A stretch of DNA of 64,000 bases from Nocardia asteroides (GCF_900637185.1 NZ_LR134352.1:4082001-4146000), one strand, 5' to 3'; counted from the first letter of the stretch, positions 56,682-64,000 are shown. Translations and numbers: made by a program. Notes: generated by a model from the sequence alone, not told the origin.

Positions 56682-57245
56682 TCAGCGCCTGGTCTCGTAC
56701 CTGGTCAAGACCAGGCCCTCGGGAAATGTCCGGGTCTCCAGCAGGGTCAGGTTCACCCAGTTGTCGAGTGCGGTGAAGAACGGGGTGCCGCCGCCGACCA
56801 GGACCGGCGCGGTGACCAGCACGTACTCGTCGATCAGCCCGGCCCGCATGGCCGCCGCGGCGAGTGTGGCGCCGCCGATGTCCATGGAGTCACCGTCTTC
56901 GGCCTTGAGCCGGGCGATCTCGGTGACCGCGTCGCCGGTGACCAGGCGGGTGTTCCAGTCCACCGGGCGGTCCGTCGAGGAGAACACCACCTTCGGCATG
57001 TCCCGCCAGCGCCGTGCGTACTCGATGTCCGCCGGGGTGGCGTCGGGCTGCTGGTCGGCGGTGGGCCAGTGGGAGCTCATCGTCTCCCACAGTTTGCGTC
57101 CGTACAGCGCCAGGCTCGTCGCGCCCACCCGGTCGGACCACCATCCGAACAGTTCGTCGCTCGGCACGCTCCAACCGAGATCGTCGCCGGGTGCGGCGAT
57201 ATAGCCGTCCAAGCTCAGGTTCATGGCGAAGGTCAGTTTCCGCAT
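56682..57245 (-). CDS. RibD/dihydrofolate-reductase-fold protein
   Basis: The 187-residue protein has LTFAMNLSLDGYIAAPGDDLGW, LALYGRKLWETM, VVFSST, the NADPH-binding MDIGGATLAAAAM and TAPVLVGGGTPFF. It is closer to the copy at 42617 than to the one at 55473 (shared GG-A-LAAA and GGGTPFF motifs). ATG 57245 has GAGAGG about 7 nt upstream. The physiological substrate is unknown. Confidence 0.87.
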   Translation of the reverse strand: MRKLTFAMNLSLDGYIAAPGDDLGWSVPSDELFGWWSDRVGATSLALYGRKLWETMSSHWPTADQQPDATPADIEYARRWRDMPKVVFSSTDRPVDWNTRLVTGDAVTEIARLKAEDGDSMDIGGATLAAAAMRAGLIDEYVLVTAPVLVGGGTPFFTALDNWVNLTLLETRTFPEGLVLTRYETRR

Positions 57246-57347
57246 GGCGTGGGCCTCTCGTGAGTCGGCATTCACGGTACAGACGAGCACGACGCGGGAG
57301 AATCATCGGCCAGACCCGCCGTGCGGCCCGGGGTGCGGCGAAACGCG

Positions 57348-57614
57348 TCAGCGGACGCCGGATCCGGTGGCGGCGCCGGCGTAGATCTGCGCCATGGGGC
57401 AGGTGGGTTCCGGGGCGGGTCCACAGAGGGCGAGGACCAGGAACCCGAGGGGAAACAGGACCGGGGCGACCAGGATGTCGGTGAGGGCCGATCCTGTGGT
57501 GGCCACCGGGGTCGCGACGGCGAGGTGTCCTGGAGCTCCGGTGGCGGCGGGGGCTGCTGCCACCAGCGCGACCGAGGCGATGACTGCTGCTCCGAAACGT
57601 TTGGCAGTGCTCAT
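57348..57614 (-). CDS. Small secreted protein of unknown function
   Basis: The 88-residue precursor has a signal peptide (about residues 1-30; KRFGAAVIASVALVAAAPAATGA). The mature part of about 58 residues has a hydrophobic stretch (DILVAPVLFPLGFLVLALCG) and two cysteines. GGGGG lies 9 nt before the ATG at 57614. A LacI-type dyad sits about 70 bp upstream. The family is not recognised. Confidence 0.6.
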   Translation of the reverse strand: MSTAKRFGAAVIASVALVAAAPAATGAPGHLAVATPVATTGSALTDILVAPVLFPLGFLVLALCGPAPEPTCPMAQIYAGAATGSGVR

Positions 57615-57682
57615 CTTTACTGCCCCCTTCGAGAGAACGTGTCGGTGTGCGAGCACTGTAGTTCAGCGAGACCGCAATTGAA

Positions 57683-57697
57683 GTGAAACCGCTTCAC
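57683..57697. promoter_or_regulatory. LacI-type operator candidate
   Basis: GTGAA-ACCGC-TTCAC is a perfect 5-bp inverted repeat. Its TGAAACCGCTTCA core has the central-CG form of LacI-family operators. It lies about 70 bp upstream of the small secreted protein gene. No LacI gene is in the window. Confidence 0.45.
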
Positions 57698-57888
57698 ATC
57701 GTGTCGATTACGGGGCGCGATCCGGGCTGTCGGCGTCGAGAAGGGCGACATCGATAAGGCTCGCGACAGAATGGTACGGCCGTACCGGCGATCCCAGTTT
57801 TTCCGAGGTTTCGTAGCAGTACTGTTTCGTTTCGCGCGACCAAACGTAAACGGAAATGATCCGTGGTGATTCAGCGGAAGCGCAGAGT

Positions 57889-57923
57889 CTGACCCCCGAT
57901 AATGTTCACTTATCGGGGGTCAG
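57889..57923. repeat. Perfect 14-bp-arm inverted repeat upstream of the coiled-coil gene
   Basis: CTGACCCCCGATAA (57889-57902) and TTATCGGGGGTCAG (57910-57923) flank the 7-nt loop TGTTCAC. It is 98 bp before the coiled-coil start and not adjacent to any convergent stop, so a plain terminator role is less obvious. It could be a binding or partition-like site, or an autonomous hairpin element. Confidence 0.75.
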
Positions 57924-58007
57924 GAGGGTGGACTCGGGAATCGGACTTCCTTGGGGCGACACGGATTTCGTTTCGTGCAATACGTACGGAATTGACGAAA
58001 CCAACGT

Positions 58008-58021
58008 TACGATTTCTCCCG
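58008..58021 (+). promoter_or_regulatory. -10 element and leaderless start of the coiled-coil gene
   Basis: TACGAT (58008-58013) lies 7 nt before the GTG at 58021; no ribosome site is present. Confidence 0.5.
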
Positions 58022-59148
58022 TGTCGAGCGTCTGCAACTACCCGGGCTGTGCCCGCCCGATCACCCGCGGCGGTGGTCCCGGTCGTCCCTCCGAATACTG
58101 CGATCACCCCGACCACACGAGATGGCGGGCCTGGCGCGAAAGGCAACGGCTCCAACAGGAGTCGGAGGGTGCCACCGAAACCGTCACTGTGACGGCACAG
58201 GGGCCGGTGACCGTAGCCCGGCTGCGCGCCGACGAGTTGCTCGGTCAGTTCCGTGGACTGGCCGAGCAAATGGGGACGACTCTCAACGCCGCCGTCGCGG
58301 AACTGTCCACCCTGGGGGACCCGTCGGTCGCCGAAGCCCAGGTCCAGGCGGTGCAGGCCGACGCGGCACGCCGGATCGCCGAAGCCGACATGAAGACCGT
58401 CGCCGCCGAACAGGCGCGTCGCGACGCCGAAGACGCACGCGCGCACGCCGAATCGGCCGCCGAAGACGCCGCCGGCGCGGCCGAAGACGCCGAGCAGCTC
58501 ATCGCCGCCGCACACGCGGCCAGGGACGAAGCCCTCGCCGAAGTCGAACGGCTCACGAAGCAGGCCGCCGACGAAGTATTCGCCGCACGCAGTGCCGCCG
58601 AGGCCGACATCCGCACCGCGCGACGAGAAGCGGCCGAGGAGATCGAACGGGCCAGGCAGGAAGCCGCCGAGCAGGTGTCACGCGCCGAACAACGGGCCGA
58701 CACCGAGATCACCCACACGCGCCGTGACGCCGAAGCCCGCCTCACCGCCGCACAGGCCGAACGTGACCTGGCCGTGCAACGCGCCGCCGACGCCGACCGC
58801 GCGACCGAGCGCGCCGAAGCGGCCGCCGCCGAACGGGTCGAAGCGGCCGCCGAAGCGCGCGAGGAATGGCGGCGGGCACGCACCGAACTGGAAGCGACCC
58901 GCACCGAACTCGACCGCACCCGTGCCGAACTCGCCGACCTGCGCCGCTCCACCATTGTTGACGCCGAAGCCTGGCGCACCGAATCCGCGGCGGCACTGGA
59001 CCGGGTCAGGGCCGAGGCGGCCGAGCGGCTGGCCGCCCTCGACGATGCCCGCGGCCAAACCCTGGCTCGTGCCGAACGCGCCGAACGGCAACTCGACGAA
59101 CTACTGGCCACCACCCGCACGGCCGTGACGGCGGAGGCCGCGGGCTGA
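58021..59148 (+). CDS. Zinc-finger coiled-coil protein (KfrA-like architecture)
   Basis: The 375-residue protein opens with a putative zinc finger in the first 35 residues: CNYPGCARPITRGG, then GRPSEYCDHPDHTRW. This gives Cys5, Cys10, Cys27, His29 and His32 as possible ligands. Residues about 60-365 are Ala/Glu/Arg-rich heptads with almost no helix breakers (EEIERARQEAAEQVSRAEQR, TELDRTRAELADLRR), a very long coiled coil. A DNA-binding head plus long coiled coil recalls plasmid KfrA and some nucleoid or transcription-associated proteins; the exact family is not recognised. GTG 58021 is supported by the -10 box 7 nt upstream. Confidence 0.7.
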   Translation: MSSVCNYPGCARPITRGGGPGRPSEYCDHPDHTRWRAWRERQRLQQESEGATETVTVTAQGPVTVARLRADELLGQFRGLAEQMGTTLNAAVAELSTLGDPSVAEAQVQAVQADAARRIAEADMKTVAAEQARRDAEDARAHAESAAEDAAGAAEDAEQLIAAAHAARDEALAEVERLTKQAADEVFAARSAAEADIRTARREAAEEIERARQEAAEQVSRAEQRADTEITHTRRDAEARLTAAQAERDLAVQRAADADRATERAEAAAAERVEAAAEAREEWRRARTELEATRTELDRTRAELADLRRSTIVDAEAWRTESAAALDRVRAEAAERLAALDDARGQTLARAERAERQLDELLATTRTAVTAEAAG

Positions 59149-59175
59149 TCCGCCGCGAAGACGCCCACGCGGCGT

Positions 59176-59189
59176 TACGGTGTGCGCTA
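59176..59189 (+). promoter_or_regulatory. -10 element and leaderless start of the small membrane protein
   Basis: TACGGT (59176-59181) lies exactly 7 nt before the ATG at 59189, with no ribosome site. Confidence 0.45.
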
Positions 59190-59374
59190 TGACCGATCAG
59201 CCCGAGCCGCTGGAACACACCCGCGAATTCGCCGCCGTCGAGTTCGCCGAGTTGCTCGACGACCAGGACGCCTACCCGGGGCCGTCGCCACGGATCCGGC
59301 TGATCGCGCTCGTGGTGGTGGCGGCCCTGCTGCTCGGTGCGGCCGCCACCATCCTGGCGATCCTGCTGGCCTGA
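59189..59374 (+). CDS. Small single-pass membrane protein, unknown function
   Basis: The 61-residue protein has an acidic N-terminal half (EHTREFAAVEFAELLDDQD), a short PSPRIR linker and one C-terminal membrane helix (LIALVVVAALLLGAAATILAILL). By the positive-inside rule its N-terminus is cytosolic. A leaderless promoter supports it as a real gene, and it ends 10 bp from the convergent hydrolase. Confidence 0.55.
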   Translation: MTDQPEPLEHTREFAAVEFAELLDDQDAYPGPSPRIRLIALVVVAALLLGAAATILAILLA

Positions 59375-59384
59375 CCGCGGCAAC

Positions 59385-61094
59385 TCAGGCCGGACGACCC
59401 AGGGGAGTGTCGGGGTCACCGGCATTGCGCAGCGCGATGATCTGCTGGGGCACCCAGTAGATGCGGCCGAACTCGAACTCCTGGTAGGTGCCGTCGTCGT
59501 GGGCGATCTCGTCGGACGCGGGCCAACCCAGTTCGCTGTTCTCGAAACCGGCCGCCTGCCAGCGCGCGCCGATCGCGCCGTGGACCCGATATCCGGGCTG
59601 TCCCGCCCGCCGGTAGACCGCCCCACCCTGGAACGCCTGCGCCAGACCGGGTCCGGTGCCACGCGGGTCGGGCAGCTCGGCGTGTTCGGCGGTGGGGTAG
59701 CCCAGGGGGCCCGCCTCCCACCCGAGTTCGGCGTACTTGTCCATGATGGCGGTCGGGATGGCGTGGGCGCCGGTGTCGGGATGCCAGTAGATGTAGCCGT
59801 GCTCGAACTCGGCGAAGCGGCCCACGCCGTCGGGAGTCGCGATCTCGCCGTCGGTGCGTCGCACGCCCAGCCACGGTGACTGCGCGGCCCGGTCGTCGAT
59901 GGCGTTGGGGCGCGCACCGGCGAAATCGGCGACATGGGCGGCGAACACGTCCCACGGGAAGTTCGGCCCCACATCGGTGTGGGTGCCGATCCCGAGCGCC
60001 TCGGTGACGTAGTTGTGGTCGGTGATGCCTTCGGCCACCCGGTAGTCGGGGGCGATGACCTCGGTCGAGTAGCCGTGCCGGTGGGCGCTGCGGACCGCGA
60101 GGTAGGCGGCGATGCGCAGGTCGCCGTCGAGGGACAGCCACTGCTGCCGCGACCAGGCGGCGCGGCTGCCGGCGAAGCACAGGTTCACGGTGAACGGATT
60201 GGCCGACAGCACCGACCACGAGGCCAGCTCCTCCGGCACCACCCGCGCCACGATGGCGTCACGCAGCGTGTAGTGATAGGACACCCCGTTGGCGGGGTTG
60301 TTCAGGTACGCGGCCAGTGATTCGGCGGTGCCGTTGCCCTCCTGGGTGTGCAGGATGAAGTTGGTGATCCTGGCACCCTCGCGCGAGGAGTGCGACGGGC
60401 CGAGCCGGTCGAGTTCGGTGAACTCGGGGACCGCGACCGTGCGGTCCAGGCTCCACTGACCGAAGTCGGGGGCCAGGATGTCATTCACGTCGACGTGGGT
60501 GCCGTCGATGATCGGGCCGGGATTGCTCGGTGTGTCGATGATGCGCTGGTAGAGCACCGCGCGCGGTTCGCGTTCGGTCCCGGACCAGGCGCGCGTCTGC
60601 CACACCCAGCTGAATCCGCCGCGCGTGCCGACCACACCGTCCTCGATGGCCCACGCGCACACCCGCGAATGCCCGTAGATGCCGGTCCATTCGGTGCCGA
60701 GGACGGCGTTGACGCCGCGGAAGAACTCGACCGCGGTGTCGTTCCACTGCGTCAGCGAGATGTCCTCGTCGACGGCGAAGAAGATCGGCGCCCGGCGGGG
60801 CCCGCCGACGGCGAGATGCGTCGACAGCGCCTGCTCGGCCATCCGCCTGCCACCGTCGAAACCGGTGGTCCAATCCGACGGGGTGGGATCACCGGGTTTG
60901 CCGTACTGCCAGATGGAGACGATGTCGAGGCCGGCCGCGGTGAGCGCGCGGGCATAGTCGGCGGTGATCGGTTTGGCCCCGAAGTTCGCGCCGGGCCTGC
61001 TCGGCGCGACATAGGCGAGGACCGCCGAGTGCCCGGCCGCGACGATGGCGGCGGGATCGATGAGACGGGCGGCGAAATCGACAGCTGTGGACAT
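59385..61094 (-). CDS. Two-domain peptidoglycan hydrolase with LGFP repeats
   Basis: The 569-residue protein has three parts. Residues about 5-205 form a DUF1906/Rv2525c-like glycoside-hydrolase fold (VSIWQYGKPGDPTPSDW, APIFFAVDEDISL). Residues about 235-400 form an N-acetylmuramoyl-L-alanine amidase_2-like domain (ITNFILHTQEGNGTAESLAAY, GVSYHYTLRDAIVARVV, NYVTEALGIGTHTDVGPNFPW). The C-terminus (about 410-555) has three LGFP-type repeats (ELGWEAGPLGYPTAEH, ELGWPASDE) that in corynebacterial proteins anchor to the mycolate envelope. No signal peptide is visible from ATG 61094 (GGGGG 8 nt upstream), like a phage endolysin. Confidence 0.85.
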   Translation of the reverse strand: MSTAVDFAARLIDPAAIVAAGHSAVLAYVAPSRPGANFGAKPITADYARALTAAGLDIVSIWQYGKPGDPTPSDWTTGFDGGRRMAEQALSTHLAVGGPRRAPIFFAVDEDISLTQWNDTAVEFFRGVNAVLGTEWTGIYGHSRVCAWAIEDGVVGTRGGFSWVWQTRAWSGTEREPRAVLYQRIIDTPSNPGPIIDGTHVDVNDILAPDFGQWSLDRTVAVPEFTELDRLGPSHSSREGARITNFILHTQEGNGTAESLAAYLNNPANGVSYHYTLRDAIVARVVPEELASWSVLSANPFTVNLCFAGSRAAWSRQQWLSLDGDLRIAAYLAVRSAHRHGYSTEVIAPDYRVAEGITDHNYVTEALGIGTHTDVGPNFPWDVFAAHVADFAGARPNAIDDRAAQSPWLGVRRTDGEIATPDGVGRFAEFEHGYIYWHPDTGAHAIPTAIMDKYAELGWEAGPLGYPTAEHAELPDPRGTGPGLAQAFQGGAVYRRAGQPGYRVHGAIGARWQAAGFENSELGWPASDEIAHDDGTYQEFEFGRIYWVPQQIIALRNAGDPDTPLGRPA

Positions 61095-61163
61095 GGTTGA
61101 CCCCCTGCATGACGGCATATCCGATGGCATGGTTCACGCTCGCGCCCCGCGCGACGGCTGCGG

Positions 61164-61200
61164 GGTAACGCTGGTACCCGAGAAGCGGTACCGGGTGACC
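61164..61200. repeat. Imperfect long inverted repeat between lysin and subtilase genes
   Basis: GGTACC (61173-61178) and GGTACC (61187-61192) flank the 8-nt loop CGAGAAGC. Pairing extends outward to 61164 and 61200 with one bulge and one mismatch (GGTAAC against GTGACC). It lies in the 280-bp divergent spacer and could be an operator or a structured leader for either gene. I see nothing else there. Confidence 0.5.
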
Positions 61201-61374
61201 GAGGATCTCACCCTGCACCCATTCTAGGCGAATCCCTCAGCACCGCATCGGGATTCGTCGACCGCCCGGCACAGTACCCCGACCCACCGACACCGCGGCA
61301 GGCGCCCGGCGTGTCGGATGCCGTGTGCGGCCGATCGGTGGCGGACCGGGCCGGGGCACGGTGTACTGAACGGT

Positions 61375-62826
61375 ATGGCTCCCACCGCCCGCCCCAGTAG
61401 ACAGCGTCGCCCCGGGGTGCTCGGTCCCGCTGTCGCCCCGGCCGAACTGGTCGTCGTCACCACCCCGACCGGCCCGGAGATCACGCCGATCGCCCTGCGC
61501 GAGAACCGGTCGGTGCGGTCGCACGTGGACGAGCTGCTGCCCGCGGGCACTCGGTTGGTGCCGATCTTCGGGCCCGGCAACCGGCTGGCCGCCCGGCTGG
61601 CCGAGACGCCGCAGGCGCCGGTCGCGGGCGACTACCTCGGCTACTACACCGTCCGTGGGGTGGTCGGTGATCCCGGTGAGCTCGCCGACCGCCTGCGCCG
61701 CGACGACACCGTCGCGGCCGCCTATGTGAAGCCCGCCGCCGAACCGCCGTTGGCGCCGCTGGCCGAGAACGCCGTCGCCCCGGACGCGCCCGCGGTGACA
61801 CCGAACTACCGTGACCGGCAGGGCTACCTCGATGCCGCGCCGGCCGGGATCGACGCGGCCTGGGCGCACACCCGGCCCGGCGGGCTCGGCACCGGTGTGC
61901 GGGTGATCGATGTCGAGGGCGCGTGGCGGTTCACCCACGAGGACCTGCGGCAGAACCAGGGCGGCATGATCGGCGGCACGGCCTCGGCCGACCTCGGGTG
62001 GCGCAACCACGGCACGGCGGTGGCCGGGGAGATCAGCGGTGACCTGAACGCGTTCGGGGTCACCGGGATCGCGCCCGAGGCACACATCAGGGCCATCTCG
62101 GTGTTCGGGATCGGGTCGGCCACCGCGATCCGGTCCGCGGCCGACGCGCTCGACCCCGGCGACATCCTGCTGATCGAACTGCACCGTCCGGGACCCCGTT
62201 TCGACTACCGCGGCAGGCCCGATCAGCGTGGCTACATCGCGGTGGAATGGTGGCCCGACGATTTCGCCGCCGTCCGCTACGCCGTCGGTAAGGGGATCGT
62301 CGTGGTGGAGGCCGCGGGCAACGGCAACGAGAACCTCGACGACCCCCTCTACGATGCGCGACCCGGCGATTTCCCCGCCGACTGGCACAACCCGTTCCGG
62401 GGCGGGGCGACCGATTCGGGGGCGGTGCTGGTCGGCGCGGGTGCCCCGCCGCCGGGGACCCACGGCCGCGACCACGGTCCGGCGCGGTCACGGCTGCCGT
62501 TCTCCAATCACGGTGCGCGCCTGGATGTCCAGGGCTGGGGCCGGGAGGTCACCACCACCGGTTACGGTGACCTGCAGGGCGGCAGCGACGAAGACCTCTG
62601 GTACACCGACGAATTCAGCGGCACCTCCAGTGCGTCACCGATCGTGGTCGGCGCGGTGGCCGCCTATCAGGGGATCCGGGCCGGTGGCGCCGGCCGGGCG
62701 ACACCCGCCGAGATCAGGGCCCTGCTCCGCGCGACCGGGTCGCCGCAGACCGCGGCGCCGGGGCGGCCCGTCACCGAGCGTATCGGCGCTCTGCCCGACC
62801 TGCGGGCCATGCTCGGCCAGGGCTGA
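61375..62826 (+). CDS. Subtilisin-like (S8) serine peptidase without signal peptide
   Basis: The 483-residue protein has an N-terminal region (about residues 1-150) that may be a propeptide, then an S8 catalytic domain. The triad motifs are Asp in GVRVIDVEGAW, His in WRNHGTAVAGE and Ser in GTSSASPIVVGAVAA, with the oxyanion Asn in VVEAAGNGNEN. The Asp motif is altered from the common DTGI form. No export signal is seen, so it may act in the cytosol or leave by another route. It is divergent from the LGFP hydrolase, which also lacks a signal peptide. The start is ATG 61375. Confidence 0.87.
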   Translation: MAPTARPSRQRRPGVLGPAVAPAELVVVTTPTGPEITPIALRENRSVRSHVDELLPAGTRLVPIFGPGNRLAARLAETPQAPVAGDYLGYYTVRGVVGDPGELADRLRRDDTVAAAYVKPAAEPPLAPLAENAVAPDAPAVTPNYRDRQGYLDAAPAGIDAAWAHTRPGGLGTGVRVIDVEGAWRFTHEDLRQNQGGMIGGTASADLGWRNHGTAVAGEISGDLNAFGVTGIAPEAHIRAISVFGIGSATAIRSAADALDPGDILLIELHRPGPRFDYRGRPDQRGYIAVEWWPDDFAAVRYAVGKGIVVVEAAGNGNENLDDPLYDARPGDFPADWHNPFRGGATDSGAVLVGAGAPPPGTHGRDHGPARSRLPFSNHGARLDVQGWGREVTTTGYGDLQGGSDEDLWYTDEFSGTSSASPIVVGAVAAYQGIRAGGAGRATPAEIRALLRATGSPQTAAPGRPVTERIGALPDLRAMLGQG

Positions 62827-62857
62827 CCACCCGCGAAAATGAGATGTGCGCGGGTGG
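62827..62857 (+). terminator. Terminator hairpin after the subtilase
   Basis: CCACCCGCG (62827-62835) and CGCGGGTGG (62849-62857) form a perfect 9-bp stem with a 13-nt A-rich loop, directly after the subtilase stop codon. Confidence 0.65.
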
Positions 62858-62879
62858 CTGGTCATGGGATGGTACGGAG

Positions 62880-64000
62880 ATGGCATCGGCGAAGAGCGTC
62901 ACCGTACGGTCGGCAACCAGCGACGAGGCTCCCGCGATCGCGGCGCTACAGGAAACCGGGTTCGGCATGCGGTACGGCGCGGACGAACTCGTGTTCAAGG
63001 GTGCGTTGTTCCCGGTCGAACGGTCGCTGGTCGCCGTCGACGGTGACCGCATCGTCGGGCACACCGTCGACCGCACGATGACGGTGACCGTGCCGGGGGA
63101 GCGCACGGTGCGAGCCTGCGGTGTCTCGGGGGTCGCGGTCGCGCCCACGCACCGGCGGCGCGGGATCCTGCGCGAGCTCTACACCGCACAGCACGCACGG
63201 ACCGAAGCCGACGGACTGCCCCTGACCATCTTCACCGCGAGTGAGGCCACCATCTACGGGCGGTTCGGGTACGACCCGGCGATCCTCGCCACGACGGTGA
63301 CCATCGATCGGCGCCGGGCCGAATTCCGCCCGAGCACCCCCGATCCCGGCGGCGTCGAGATGTCGACGCTGGCCGAGGCCGCACCGCACATCCGGCGCGT
63401 CTACGAGCGCTGGCAGCGGACGGTGCCGGGCGCGCAGGAACGCCCCGACGCGAAGTGGGATCTGTTCTTCGCCGACGTCGAACGGCATCGCAACGGCTCC
63501 ACCACGCTGTTCGTGCTCGTCCACCCCGACGGGTACGCCCTGTACCGGCGTCGCTGGGACCAGGGTCGCGCCACCGCGGCGGTGCGGGAATACCGTGCTC
63601 TCACGCCCGACGCGCACGCCGCGCTGTGGCGGGTGCTGCTCGGCCTCGATCTCGTGGAGTCGGTGTCGGTGGAGATCGCCGACGACGATCCACTGCCCTA
63701 CCTGCTGACCGATTCGAGGGCGACCCGGGTCACCGATCGGGGCGACACGCTGTGGGCGCGGGTGATGGATGTGCCCGCCGCGCTGACCGCGCGCACCTAC
63801 CGCCACGACCTGGACACCGTGATGTCGGTGCACGATCCGTTCCGTTCGGCGGGCGGCACGTTCGTGCTGCGCGTGCGTGACGGTGTGGCCGAGTGCGCGC
63901 CGAGTACCCGGCGCGCCGAGCTCACCTTCGACATCAATGTCCTCGGTGCGCTGTACTTCGGCGCGCACCGGGCGGGCAACCTCGCCGCGGCGCATCGCAT
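62880..64000 (+). CDS. Eis-like GNAT N-acetyltransferase (3' end outside window)
   Basis: The first 373 residues show the tripartite Eis layout. An N-terminal GNAT domain has the acetyl-CoA loop GVAVAPTHRRRGILREL and ASEATIYGRFGYDPA; a second GNAT-like domain follows (FVLVHPDGYALYRRRWDQGR, LLGLDLVESVSVEIADDDPLPYLL). A C-terminal SCP2-like part has begun (LWARVMDVPAALTARTY). Eis family enzymes acetylate lysines and aminoglycosides at several positions. The start at ATG 62880 has GGAG very close upstream. The gene runs off the right edge and lacks perhaps 30-40 residues. Confidence 0.88.
   Translation, partial: MASAKSVTVRSATSDEAPAIAALQETGFGMRYGADELVFKGALFPVERSLVAVDGDRIVGHTVDRTMTVTVPGERTVRACGVSGVAVAPTHRRRGILRELYTAQHARTEADGLPLTIFTASEATIYGRFGYDPAILATTVTIDRRRAEFRPSTPDPGGVEMSTLAEAAPHIRRVYERWQRTVPGAQERPDAKWDLFFADVERHRNGSTTLFVLVHPDGYALYRRRWDQGRATAAVREYRALTPDAHAALWRVLLGLDLVESVSVEIADDDPLPYLLTDSRATRVTDRGDTLWARVMDVPAALTARTYRHDLDTVMSVHDPFRSAGGTFVLRVRDGVAECAPSTRRAELTFDINVLGALYFGAHRAGNLAAAHR

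Larger units (their letters stand above)
57615..58020. other. 406-bp gene-free region rich in palindromes
   Basis: This divergent spacer separates the small secreted protein and the coiled-coil protein. It contains a LacI-like dyad (57683-57697), a perfect 14-bp palindrome GGTACGGCCGTACC (57773-57786), a 14-bp-arm hairpin (57889-57923) and a -10 TACGAT (58008-58013). An in-frame extension of the coiled-coil gene runs through it back to 57856 but has AT-rich, atypical codons and is not considered coding. Confidence 0.6.

Noticed and set aside
57856..58020. 55-codon N-terminal extension of the coiled-coil protein
   Set aside because: It runs through the perfect hairpin and AT-rich spacer with atypical codons; a leaderless start at 58021 fits better.
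61095..61374. Cyclic-di-AMP (ydaO-type) riboswitch before a cell-wall hydrolase
   Set aside because: A hairpin is present, but the conserved ydaO sequence blocks are not recognisable on either strand.

Overview
The window is high-GC actinobacterial DNA, most likely from Nocardia or a close mycolic-acid-containing relative. The evidence is indirect: GTG and TTG starts are frequent, G/C is strongly preferred at third codon positions, and many start codons lie 6-8 nt after a -10 hexamer (leaderless style). The gene content fits too: GpgS, an LprG/LppX-type lipoprotein, an MMPL transporter, LGFP cell-envelope repeats, a Ddn-like deazaflavin reductase and an Eis-like acetyltransferase. I see no rRNA, tRNA, CRISPR array, transposase or prophage. 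The only recombination gene is a lone tyrosine recombinase near 45 kb.

Layout. 0-4.6 kb: a drug-efflux MFS gene cut by the left edge, an NmrA-like reductase, a DUF574-type methyltransferase, an MmyB-like regulator and a lipoprotein. 4.8-9.3 kb: a three-gene unit of cytochrome b5-fatty acid desaturase, type III polyketide synthase and SyrD/PvdE-like ABC exporter, which looks like a small lipid-polyketide biosynthesis and export locus. 9.4-18.8 kb: gpgS, a double TerD protein, a LysR-controlled 3-hydroxybutyrate/acetoacetate operon (MHS permease, dehydrogenase, acetoacetyl-CoA synthetase) and an exonuclease-BRCT-TerD fusion. 18.8-21.7 kb: a secreted alpha/beta hydrolase and an Asn/Gly-repeat exported protein. 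21.7-28.6 kb: an operon with overlapping junctions, cysD-cysNC-DUF1214-SDR-sulfotransferase, divergent from an IclR regulator; it couples PAPS production to a sulfotransferase. 28.7-44.6 kb: mixed envelope, redox and regulatory genes, including MarR/MMPL, a cholesterol-oxidase-like GMC enzyme with MerR and TetR regulators, an AurF-like diiron oxygenase, a secreted GH1 enzyme, a Ddn-like reductase and an amidase. 44.9-46.4 kb: the recombinase and a small upstream ORF. 46.5-51.4 kb: acyl-CoA dehydrogenases with HxlR and TetR regulators. 51.5-54.7 kb: a dormancy-like module of HPF-like factor, PPOX protein, acyl-ACP desaturase and universal stress protein, with sequences resembling DosR boxes at both ends. 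55-57.7 kb: TetR with RibD/DHFR-fold reductases, a TerD protein and a small secreted protein. 57.7-64 kb: a zinc-finger coiled-coil protein preceded by a perfect 14-bp hairpin, a small membrane protein, a two-domain peptidoglycan hydrolase with LGFP repeats, a subtilase and an Eis-like acetyltransferase cut by the right edge.

Working together. The clearest functional units are the desaturase-PKS-exporter unit, the ketone-body operon, the sulfation operon and the dormancy-like module. Many regulators sit divergent from their likely targets, and several of those spacers hold clear palindromes that are candidate operators. Strong hairpins mark several convergent junctions. All functional calls come from motif recognition alone; no database search was possible.
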